DNA of 6,524 bases from Candidatus Aminicenantota bacterium (GTDB taxonomy: Bacteria > Acidobacteriota > Aminicenantia > Aminicenantales > UBA8522). Shown one piece after another: positions 1 through 5,926 of this stretch; the first letter of the stretch is position 1, and each line of letters opens with the position of its first letter. The notes below the pieces were generated by a model. It was not told the origin of the DNA and did no database searches. It worked only from the letters and a program-made list of their open reading frames with translations. The stretch spans positions 1 through 6,524 of the forward strand of contig JAFGRZ010000166.1 in NCBI GenBank assembly GCA_016934895.1, in the 5' to 3' direction. Made by a program: the position numbers and the translations under genes.

Positions 1-653
1 CCGTCGATCATGATCGGGTTCATGTTGACGATCGTCTTCCAGCCCAGCGGCTTGGTGATCTGGGACATCCGCATCATCTGAAAGGTGCAGCCGTTGACGA
101 TCGTCAGGTCGGGCACAATACCGGACTGCTGGAGCATTTCCGGGATCTGGCCGATATGGCCCTTTTTTCCCCGCGTCCCGTCGCGGGTGATGACGAAGAC
201 CTGTTTTGAAACCTTCTGGAACCGGTCCTCCCAGTAGATGAGGAATGAACTCCGGGCTTCCAGGATCGAGTAGACCGTGTTGCCGGCTTCCTTGAGCGCC
301 CGGGCGACAGGGAAGACGGACCCGATGCCGTAGCACCCCCCCAGACAGAGGACGGTCCCGAAATTTTCGATCACTGTCTCCTTTCCAAGCGGGCCGACGA
401 AGGTGGGAATCGTGTCGCCGGGTTTGAGACGGGCCAGCTTGGCCGTCGATCCGCCGACCTGCATGAAAATGGAAGTCACCGTGCCGGCCGCCGGGTCCCA
501 GTCGGCGACGGACAGGGGGATGCGCTCGCCCTGTGGGTCGGGACGGACGATGACGAAATTCCCCGGCTTCACCGCTTCGGCCACGGCCGGCGCTTCGACG
601 GTGAACTCGTGCAGGTTGGGGACGATCATCCGCCGCTCTATGACTTTATACAT
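1..653 (-). CDS. NfnA/SudB-like FAD/NAD-binding oxidoreductase subunit (3' end outside window)
   Basis: This is the N-terminal 217 residues of a ferredoxin-NADP reductase-fold protein of the NfnA / sulfide dehydrogenase SudB / dihydroorotate dehydrogenase electron-transfer subunit family. In that family the subunit carries FAD, binds NAD(H), and ends in a three-Cys [2Fe-2S] motif. Visible are the flavin-binding motif RIPLSVADW (44-52), a glycine-rich nucleotide loop GGCYGIGS (105-112), TRDGTRGKKG (156-165), and the stretch VNMNPIMID (209-217), which in family members directly precedes the cluster-binding GTGMCG segment. That segment, and so the [2Fe-2S] site, lies beyond the left edge. The ATG at 653 is supported by a GGAG 7 nt upstream. 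The gene starts 29 nt after the large iron-sulfur subunit, so it is probably co-transcribed. Odd points are Cys107 in place of the usual third glycine of the NAD loop, and Cys189 near the nicotinamide region. Family-level assignment is firm; the electron partner (NADP, ferredoxin or sulfur) is not determined. Confidence 0.88.
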   Translation of the reverse strand, partial: MYKVIERRMIVPNLHEFTVEAPAVAEAVKPGNFVIVRPDPQGERIPLSVADWDPAAGTVTSIFMQVGGSTAKLARLKPGDTIPTFVGPLGKETVIENFGTVLCLGGCYGIGSVFPVARALKEAGNTVYSILEARSSFLIYWEDRFQKVSKQVFVITRDGTRGKKGHIGQIPEMLQQSGIVPDLTIVNGCTFQMMRMSQITKPLGWKTIVNMNPIMID

Positions 654-660
654 ACACGAT

Positions 661-664
661 CTCC
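661..664 (-). promoter_or_regulatory. Ribosome binding site of the NfnA-like gene
   Basis: GGAG on the minus strand with a 7-nt spacer to the ATG at 653. It lies in the 29-nt gap after the preceding stop codon and fixes the start of the NfnA-like gene. Confidence 0.65.
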
Positions 665-682
665 ATCAGGACATGGACTTTA

Positions 683-3190
683 TCATATCTCCAGGCGGCT
701 GATGCGGACCCGGGTCGGGTTCGGCAGCGCGTCGAGTTTCCCGATCTCGTATTCCCGTTTGAGGCCTCCGGTGATAATCCTCCGGGTGAAATAGACCGCT
801 CCCCGGCCGCATTCGGGGTCGGCCTTGACCTCTCCCGATACGCCGGCTTTGTCTCCATCCCAGCTGACCTGGATCCCAAATCCGCTCTCCAGGCCGAGCG
901 CTTCCAGATCTTCCGGGTGCATCCGGAAACCCGCCTCCAAGCCAAGTTCGCACAGGCCCCCGACTTTTGAGGTGATGTCGATGCCGCGGTGCTTGTAACC
1001 ACCCGGTTCGGCCACCAGCCAGAAATCTCCCGCAGACTTCTTTCCTCCGGCCGGCGCCGGGAAGGTCAGCTCCTTGAGCGGTTGCATCCGGCGGGGCTGA
1101 CGGTCGATCGTCGCCGGAAAACCGGGAACGGCCGCCCGGATTTCGCTCCGGACATCGGCGGCCGTCCCGTATTCCAGGGCACGGCATCCCGCCGCCTTGG
1201 CCAGGTCGGAAAAGATCCGCCAATCGGGACGCATAAACCCGGTCACGGCCCCTTCCGGAAAATTTTCGACCTGAACAACCTCCTGGACCCGGCCCTCCAT
1301 GTTGACGAGCGTCCCGCCGGCTTCGGCGAAGCTCGAGGCGGGGAAAAAGACATCCACGGGAAACGGAGGAAGGTAGGTGTCCTGGACGATCAGGAAATCG
1401 CAGTCCGGCCTTTCGCGGAAAGCGACATCACCGACGCAGTAGATCACGCGGGGCCGCTGGCTTCCGGAGAGGACCTCCTCCCAACCGAAGCCGGCGTCGT
1501 CTCCTGGGACGATTCCCGGAGCGACGCCGGAGAAGACTCCCATCTCCAGGGCGCCCCGCGAGTTGGCCCCGAAATACAAGGGGATGAAATTAATGGTCTC
1601 GAATCCGGCCATGGTGGCAAGGGCATCCGCAAGGTCCGCGAGGTCGTCATAGTGAAAAACCCGCGGACCGATGATGACCGTCAGCGCTTTCCCGGAGGCG
1701 ACGATCTCGAGCGCCCTGGCGAGAAGGTCCGCATTCACATCCGCCTTCTCGGCGACTGCGGGAACGTCGGTCTCCCGGCCGGCCAGGCGGTCGGCGGCTG
1801 CCTTGAGGAGCAGGCCTTCCATGCCCGGCGACGGCTGCAGCCAGTCATCCGTATAACGGGCCAGATTGCTGTCCAGGGGATCGATCGTCACCAGCCGGGC
1901 CCCGTGGTCGAGGGCCTTGCGAACCCTGGTCCCGACGACCGAGAAATCGAACCGGCTGTCGAGCCCGACGGCCAAAATCGTATCGGCCTTTGCGATGTCC
2001 TTGATGGAAATCCGAAGGGAGAAGAGCTTCGACCAAAGCCCCAATCCCCCAGCCAGCTCGAACCGGGCGGTCGAGTCGATGTTCGGGCTCTTGATGCACT
2101 CGCGGGCGAACTTCTGGGCGGCGAACAGTCCCTCGTTCGTCAGATCCGGGGAGACGAGCATCAGGAATTCCTCGGGTTTGACGCCCTTGAGCTCGGCCGC
2201 CGCTCTTTCCAGGGCCTCGTCCCAGGTTACCTCACGGAAATAACGGCCTTTCTGGAGCATCGGCCGCCGGGCCCGCTCGTAATGGTGGGTGACTTCGGGC
2301 TGGCAGAAGCGTCCCCTGACGCAGAGCTGCCCGTCGTTCACCTCGGGATCGAGGTTCGCCCGGGCCCGGGTCAGCCGGCCGTTCTTGTGGAAGAGCTCGA
2401 TCTGACAGCCGACGGCGCAGAAGGGACACGTCGAGACATGGAAGCCGTCCGGCTTCCCTTCCCACTTGGAGGCCTTGTCGGCCAAGGCGCCCGTCGGACA
2501 GACATCGACACAGGCGCCGCAGAACTCACAGCCGGCTTCCGCATGGCTCCGTCCGAAGGCGGGACCGATCTTGACCTTGGGCCCGCGGTGCGTGAAGGCA
2601 AGGACACTACTGCCCCGCACCTCCTGGCACATCCGGACGCACCGTCCGCAGAGGATACAGACGTTGTAATCCCGGTCGTAAAATGGGTCGTCGTGTTCCG
2701 GGTCATAACCGTGGTAAACGATCGGAAAATCGATCTCCGTGATCCCGATCTTTTCGACCAGGTCCTGGAGCTCGCACTGCCGGTCGTTCGGACAGAACCG
2801 GCAGCCGGTGGTCACCCCCGCCTTGCGGATCGTCCCCTGGTAGTCCTTGCAAGCTTCCCGTTCTTCGCAGACCAGGCAGCTCGAAGGGTGCTCGCTGAGG
2901 ATGAGCTTGAGGATCTCCTGGCGGAGCTCCCGGAGTGTCGCCGTATCCGTCAGCACCTTCATCCCCTCCTGAGCGACGGTGCTGCAGGAAAGCGGATAGC
3001 CGCGCATCCCTTCGATCTCCACCATGCAAAGGCGGCAGCCGCCGAAGGGAGACAGGTCTTTGTGGGAGCAGAGCGAGGGGATATCGACGCCGTTGAGCTC
3101 GGCCGCCCGGAGGACGGTGACGCCTTCCGGGAAAGTCACGGCCCGGTGATTGATCTCCATTGTCAGTTGTCGAGGTTCTTGGCGCGCCAT
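683..3190 (-). CDS. HydA/FdhA/NuoG-like multi-cluster iron-sulfur subunit with a molybdopterin-oxidoreductase fold lacking the catalytic Sec/Cys
   Basis: An 835-residue protein with the N-terminal layout of NAD-linked formate dehydrogenases and HydA. The [2Fe-2S] ligands are C41, C52, C55 and C69. A His-Cys motif (H101, C105, C108, C114) is followed by a second CxxCxxxxxC (C130, C133, C139). Two ferredoxin motifs follow (C178/181/184/188 and C221/224/227/231), then the [4Fe-4S] of the molybdopterin family (C255, C258, C262, C290). Residues from about 305 to 725 have the molybdopterin-oxidoreductase fold, including FFPASSFAEAGGT (615-627) and EGRVQ (632-636). A dinucleotide-binding-like C-terminal domain spans about 724-815. 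In ARFEL (375-379), Glu378 and Leu379 sit where formate dehydrogenase has Sec/Cys-His, so formate oxidation is unlikely; an electron-conducting role is inferred. The start at 3190 follows the upstream stop by 8 nt and has AGG 7 nt before it. The ATG at 3160 (825 aa) is possible but has no visible ribosome site. Confidence 0.88.
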   Translation of the reverse strand: MARQEPRQLTMEINHRAVTFPEGVTVLRAAELNGVDIPSLCSHKDLSPFGGCRLCMVEIEGMRGYPLSCSTVAQEGMKVLTDTATLRELRQEILKLILSEHPSSCLVCEEREACKDYQGTIRKAGVTTGCRFCPNDRQCELQDLVEKIGITEIDFPIVYHGYDPEHDDPFYDRDYNVCILCGRCVRMCQEVRGSSVLAFTHRGPKVKIGPAFGRSHAEAGCEFCGACVDVCPTGALADKASKWEGKPDGFHVSTCPFCAVGCQIELFHKNGRLTRARANLDPEVNDGQLCVRGRFCQPEVTHHYERARRPMLQKGRYFREVTWDEALERAAAELKGVKPEEFLMLVSPDLTNEGLFAAQKFARECIKSPNIDSTARFELAGGLGLWSKLFSLRISIKDIAKADTILAVGLDSRFDFSVVGTRVRKALDHGARLVTIDPLDSNLARYTDDWLQPSPGMEGLLLKAAADRLAGRETDVPAVAEKADVNADLLARALEIVASGKALTVIIGPRVFHYDDLADLADALATMAGFETINFIPLYFGANSRGALEMGVFSGVAPGIVPGDDAGFGWEEVLSGSQRPRVIYCVGDVAFRERPDCDFLIVQDTYLPPFPVDVFFPASSFAEAGGTLVNMEGRVQEVVQVENFPEGAVTGFMRPDWRIFSDLAKAAGCRALEYGTAADVRSEIRAAVPGFPATIDRQPRRMQPLKELTFPAPAGGKKSAGDFWLVAEPGGYKHRGIDITSKVGGLCELGLEAGFRMHPEDLEALGLESGFGIQVSWDGDKAGVSGEVKADPECGRGAVYFTRRIITGGLKREYEIGKLDALPNPTRVRISRLEI

Positions 3191-3197
3191 GGTACAA

Positions 3198-3200
3198 CCT
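3198..3200 (-). promoter_or_regulatory. Minimal ribosome binding site of the large iron-sulfur subunit
   Basis: AGG on the minus strand, 7 nt before the ATG at 3190. It overlaps the TAG stop of the upstream NuoF-like gene (3199-3201). The site is weak, but it favours 3190 over the downstream ATG at 3160. It also suggests that translation may depend on ribosomes finishing the upstream gene. Confidence 0.4.
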
Positions 3201-5070
3201 AGGATTCGATGATGATCGCGTCTCCGGCGATTGCGTCGAAACGGCAGATCTCGTAGCAGGACCGGCACTTGATGCACTTGGACGGGTCCAGATTATGCGG
3301 CTCGGACCGCGGCCCGGTGATGGCCCCGGTCGGGCAGACGCTGACGCAACGCTGGCAGCCGGTGCACTTTCCGGCGATGATCCGGTAGCTCACCAGATTC
3401 TTGCAGACGACAGCCGGGCACCGTTTGTCCCGGACATGGGCGATGAACTCGGAGCGGAAATACTTGAGCGATGTCAGGGCCGGGTTGGGAGCCGTGGAGC
3501 CCAGTCCACAAAGCGATCCGCTCTTAATCGTCCGGCCGAGCTTCTCCAGCTTGTCCAAATCGGCCAGCTCGCCCCGGCCATCGCAGATTTTCTCCAGGAT
3601 CTTGACGAGATGACGGGTCCCCACCCGGCAGGGGACGCACTTGCCGCAGGATTCCCTCTGGGTGAATTCCAGGAAATATTTAGCCGTGTCGACGATACAG
3701 GTGTCGGTGTCGACGACGATGAGCCCGCCCGAGCCCATGATCGATCCGGCCGCGGCCAGATGTTCGTAGTCGATCGGCGTGTCTAAAAACTCGTCGGACA
3801 GGCATCCCCCGGAAGGACCCCCTGTCTGGACGGCCTTGAAGGGTTTCAGCGTCCCGCCGCCGATATCGTAGACGACTTCCCGAAGGGTGATGCCCAGGGG
3901 CACCTCGATCAGGCCGGTCCTCCGGACTTTGCCGACCAATGAGAAGGTTTTCGTTCCCTTGCTCGTCTCCGTTCCGCGGCCGGCGTACCATTCCCCGCCG
4001 TTCCGAAGGATGTGAGGCAGCGTGCCCAAGGTCTCGACATTATTGATGATCGTCGGTTTGCCGTGGACTCCGGACACCGCCGGGAAGGGCGGCCGCGTGC
4101 GGGGCATCCCCCGCTTCCCTTCGATCGAGGCGATGAGGGCGGTCTCTTCGCCGCAGACGAAAGCGCCTGCGCCTTCCTTGATGGTGATCTCGAAGTCGAA
4201 ACCGGAGCCGAGGATGTCGCGGCCCAAAAGGCCGATTTCCTTCATCTGGGAAATGGCCAATTTGAGGCGCTTGATGGCCAACGGATACTCAGCCCGGATA
4301 TAAACGTATCCGTGGGCGGCGCCGATAGTATAGGCCGCGATGAGCATCCCCTCCAGGACGGCATGAGGATCGCCTTCGATGAGCGACCGGTTCATGAAGG
4401 CGCCCGGATCTCCTTCGTCGGCGTTGCAGATAAGGTAACGCCGGTCGCTTTCCGTCTCCCGGCAGGTCAGCCACTTTTTCCAGGTCGGAAAGCCGGCCCC
4501 GCCGCGGCCCCGCAGGCCCGAGCGCTTGACCGTCTCCAGGACGTCCTGCCAGGGCATGGCGAGGCATTTCTCCAATCCGAGATAACCGTCCCTGGCCAGG
4601 TAGTGATCGAGATCTTCCGGGTCGATGATCCCGCAGTTCCGGAGGACGATCCTGACTTGGGGTTTGAGCATCGGCATATCGAAGAAACGGGGGATCCCGT
4701 CGAAATCCCCGTCCCCGAAATGCCCGGCCAGGCGGGATTTGGCCGGCTCGCCTTTGACAAAGAATGACTCCAAAATGATGGGCACGTCCGAAGGCCGGAC
4801 ATTGGAGTAGCTGATCCTCGGCTTTCCCGGCATCTGGACGTCCATGAGCGGCTCCAGGTAACAGGGGCCGATGCATCCGACCTGGATCGTCCGGGCTTCG
4901 ATCTTATGTTTTTTCAGGTATTTCTCAACGGCTTCCTGGGCCTCGGCCGCTCCCGCCGCCAGTCCGCAGGAGGCCGCGCCGATATAGATCAACGGAATTG
5001 GATTTTTCTGGACCTCTTGCCACTTGGCGGCCGCCCGGCGGCGGCGCTCCTCAATCGCTCTTGTGTTCAT
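3199..5070 (-). CDS. nuoF: NuoF/HydB-type NADH-binding flavin iron-sulfur subunit
   Basis: A 623-residue cytoplasmic subunit that in this family oxidises or reduces NAD(P)(H) through FMN. Domains in order are as follows. A thioredoxin-like domain (about 20-105) has C35, C66 and C70. The FMN/NADH core (about 140-460) has GRGGAGFPTWKKW (188-200), NADEGDPGAFMNRS (216-229), GAGAFVCGEETALIASIEGK (300-319) and NNVETL (343-348). An N3-type [4Fe-4S] has ligands C475, C478, C481 and C521. A C-terminal 2x[4Fe-4S] ferredoxin domain has C569/572/575/579 and C599/602/605/609. The extra N- and C-terminal domains and the length match HydB/HndC of bifurcating hydrogenases and not complex I NuoF, which is about 420-440 residues. 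The first of the usual four thioredoxin-domain cysteines is Ile30. The start overlaps the NuoE gene by 20 nt and is backed by AGAGG. The symbol is a family label; no complex I membrane genes are in view. Confidence 0.95.
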   Translation of the reverse strand: MNTRAIEERRRRAAAKWQEVQKNPIPLIYIGAASCGLAAGAAEAQEAVEKYLKKHKIEARTIQVGCIGPCYLEPLMDVQMPGKPRISYSNVRPSDVPIILESFFVKGEPAKSRLAGHFGDGDFDGIPRFFDMPMLKPQVRIVLRNCGIIDPEDLDHYLARDGYLGLEKCLAMPWQDVLETVKRSGLRGRGGAGFPTWKKWLTCRETESDRRYLICNADEGDPGAFMNRSLIEGDPHAVLEGMLIAAYTIGAAHGYVYIRAEYPLAIKRLKLAISQMKEIGLLGRDILGSGFDFEITIKEGAGAFVCGEETALIASIEGKRGMPRTRPPFPAVSGVHGKPTIINNVETLGTLPHILRNGGEWYAGRGTETSKGTKTFSLVGKVRRTGLIEVPLGITLREVVYDIGGGTLKPFKAVQTGGPSGGCLSDEFLDTPIDYEHLAAAGSIMGSGGLIVVDTDTCIVDTAKYFLEFTQRESCGKCVPCRVGTRHLVKILEKICDGRGELADLDKLEKLGRTIKSGSLCGLGSTAPNPALTSLKYFRSEFIAHVRDKRCPAVVCKNLVSYRIIAGKCTGCQRCVSVCPTGAITGPRSEPHNLDPSKCIKCRSCYEICRFDAIAGDAIIIES

Positions 5071-5536
5071 CGAGGATCCTCTGGACCTTGAGAACGGACA
5101 TCTGGCTGTAAATTTTTTCGTCGAAAGTCACGACCGGAGCCAGGGCGCAGCATCCCAGGCAGGCCACCCGCTCCAGATCGTATTTCCCGTCGGCCGTGGT
5201 CTCTCCTGTGCCGATGCCGAGGCGCTGCTGGGTCATCAAGAGGATCTGTTCTCCTCCCTTGACATGGCAGGCTGTGCCCAGGCAGACGCGGACATGATGG
5301 CGGCCCGGCGGATGGAACCGGAACTGCGCATAGAATGTGGCCACTCCGAAGATCTCGTTCTCTGAGATTTTGAGCCAGCGCGAAACGGCGCGCACGGTAT
5401 CGGGGAGCAGATAACCATAGAGGGCCTGCACCCGCTGCAGCACGGGGATCAGGTCGCCCCGCTCGCCTTTGAATTCGTGCTTCAGATCGGACAAACCGCC
5501 GTCGGACATGGGATTGTTTTTCTCGATTCCGGTCAT
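5051..5536 (-). CDS. nuoE: NuoE/HydC-type thioredoxin-like [2Fe-2S] subunit
   Basis: A 161-residue subunit of the 24-kDa complex I / HydC / HndA family, which carries one [2Fe-2S] cluster and docks on the NuoF-type subunit beside its FMN. The N-terminal helical part (about 18-70) includes LQRVQALYGYLLPD and the family signature EIFGVATFYAQFRF (61-74). The thioredoxin-like part carries the four cluster cysteines in the canonical spacing: C85-x4-C90 and C126-x3-C130. An additional C129 lies in the second pair. The length is normal for the family. It overlaps the NuoF-like gene by 20 nt, as expected for a stoichiometric pair. The ATG at 5536 has no clear Shine-Dalgarno; the ATG at 5509 (152 aa) is an alternative that would remove only a non-conserved leader. 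It lies 42 nt after the DRTGG-like gene. Confidence 0.95.
   Translation of the reverse strand: MTGIEKNNPMSDGGLSDLKHEFKGERGDLIPVLQRVQALYGYLLPDTVRAVSRWLKISENEIFGVATFYAQFRFHPPGRHHVRVCLGTACHVKGGEQILLMTQQRLGIGTGETTADGKYDLERVACLGCCALAPVVTFDEKIYSQMSVLKVQRILDEHKSD
5078..5082 (-). promoter_or_regulatory. Ribosome binding site of the NuoF-like gene, inside the NuoE coding end
   Basis: AGAGG on the minus strand, 7 nt before the ATG at 5070. It lies within the last codons of the NuoE-like gene. It supports the overlapping start and fits translational coupling of the two subunits. Confidence 0.65.
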
Positions 5537-5578
5537 GGCTCGGATTCAGGATGGCAAGACGACGGGACGCAACTGCCT

Positions 5579-5905
5579 TTATCTGACGCCGAGCTCATAA
5601 AGCCTCTTGGCCAGCGTCCAGGTGTCTCCGCTAAAACCCAACAGCCCGATTCCGGCCTTGTTGGCCAGGGCGATCACGTCATCGGTCGGCACCTTGCCGC
5701 GCGAGAAGACGACGGCCGCCACATCGACCAAATTGGCCGCGGCGATCAGGTTCTTGTGCGTCTGGAGGGTCACGAGCAGGTTACCCGGGCCGATCCCGAT
5801 AATGTCGCTGACCATGTCGGAGATATAGACACCCAGGATCTCCTTGTCGCCGGGCTCATTGAAGGTCTTGAAATCGCCTTGCTTGATCAAATCGGACACT
5901 CTCAT
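5579..5905 (-). CDS. Small DRTGG-domain-like protein, putative regulatory partner
   Basis: A 108-residue stand-alone alpha/beta protein resembling the small DRTGG-domain proteins often misannotated as HPr serine kinase-like. These are commonly found in anaerobes next to HydABC/NuoEF-type hydrogenase genes. The core from about residue 19 to the end (GDKEILGVYISDMVSDII, then LLVTLQTHKNLIAAANLVDVA, then GKVPTDDVIALANKAGIGLL) follows the alternating strand/helix pattern of that fold. No Walker A motif or kinase domain is present, so a kinase activity should not be assumed. It has no cysteines and is therefore not an electron carrier. The start at 5905 is well supported by AAGGTG just upstream, and the gene follows the previous stop by 21 nt. 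A ligand-sensing or assembly role for the adjacent redox complex is inference from context; the family's biochemical function is not established to my knowledge. Confidence 0.75.
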   Translation of the reverse strand: MRVSDLIKQGDFKTFNEPGDKEILGVYISDMVSDIIGIGPGNLLVTLQTHKNLIAAANLVDVAAVVFSRGKVPTDDVIALANKAGIGLLGFSGDTWTLAKRLYELGVR

Positions 5906-5909
5906 GGTT

Positions 5910-5915
5910 CACCTT
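5910..5915 (-). promoter_or_regulatory. Ribosome binding site of the DRTGG-like gene
   Basis: AAGGTG on the minus strand, 4 nt before the ATG at 5905, within the purine-rich 21-nt gap after the upstream gene. A second AAGG lies a few bases further upstream. It supports the annotated start. Confidence 0.6.
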
Positions 5916-5926
5916 TTCCTTTATGA

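Noticed and set aside
683..3190. A genuine formate dehydrogenase or [FeFe]-hydrogenase catalytic subunit
   Set aside because: The Sec/Cys-His pair is Glu-Leu, and no H-cluster motifs (such as a TSCCPxW-type sequence) are present anywhere in the protein.
989..3202. A 737-codon open frame on the plus strand opposite the large iron-sulfur subunit
   Set aside because: The minus-strand reading has perfectly spaced cluster cysteines and conserved motifs throughout. The plus-strand product shows no recognisable domain and is the kind of long antisense frame expected from GC-rich codon bias.
683..3277. Longer start of the large subunit at 3277
   Set aside because: It would overlap the end of the NuoF-like gene by 79 nt and add an Arg-rich, non-conserved leader that is a shifted-frame reading of the ferredoxin domain. 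The ATG at 3190 is 8 nt after the upstream stop and has a ribosome site.
3160..4767. Plus-strand open frames opposite the NuoF-like gene (3160-3786 and 4012-4767)
   Set aside because: They lie wholly or almost wholly over strongly conserved NuoF motifs, lack family features, and would contradict the uniform direction of the operon.
3199..5536. Part of a membrane-bound respiratory complex I operon
   Set aside because: The F subunit carries HydB-type extra domains, the genes that follow are not NuoH-N, and no membrane-spanning protein is encoded in the window.
5537..5578. A terminator or RNA element in the 42-nt gap between the DRTGG-like and NuoE-like genes
   Set aside because: Only a weak 4-bp complementary pair with no U-tract was found; the gap looks like an ordinary intra-operon spacer.
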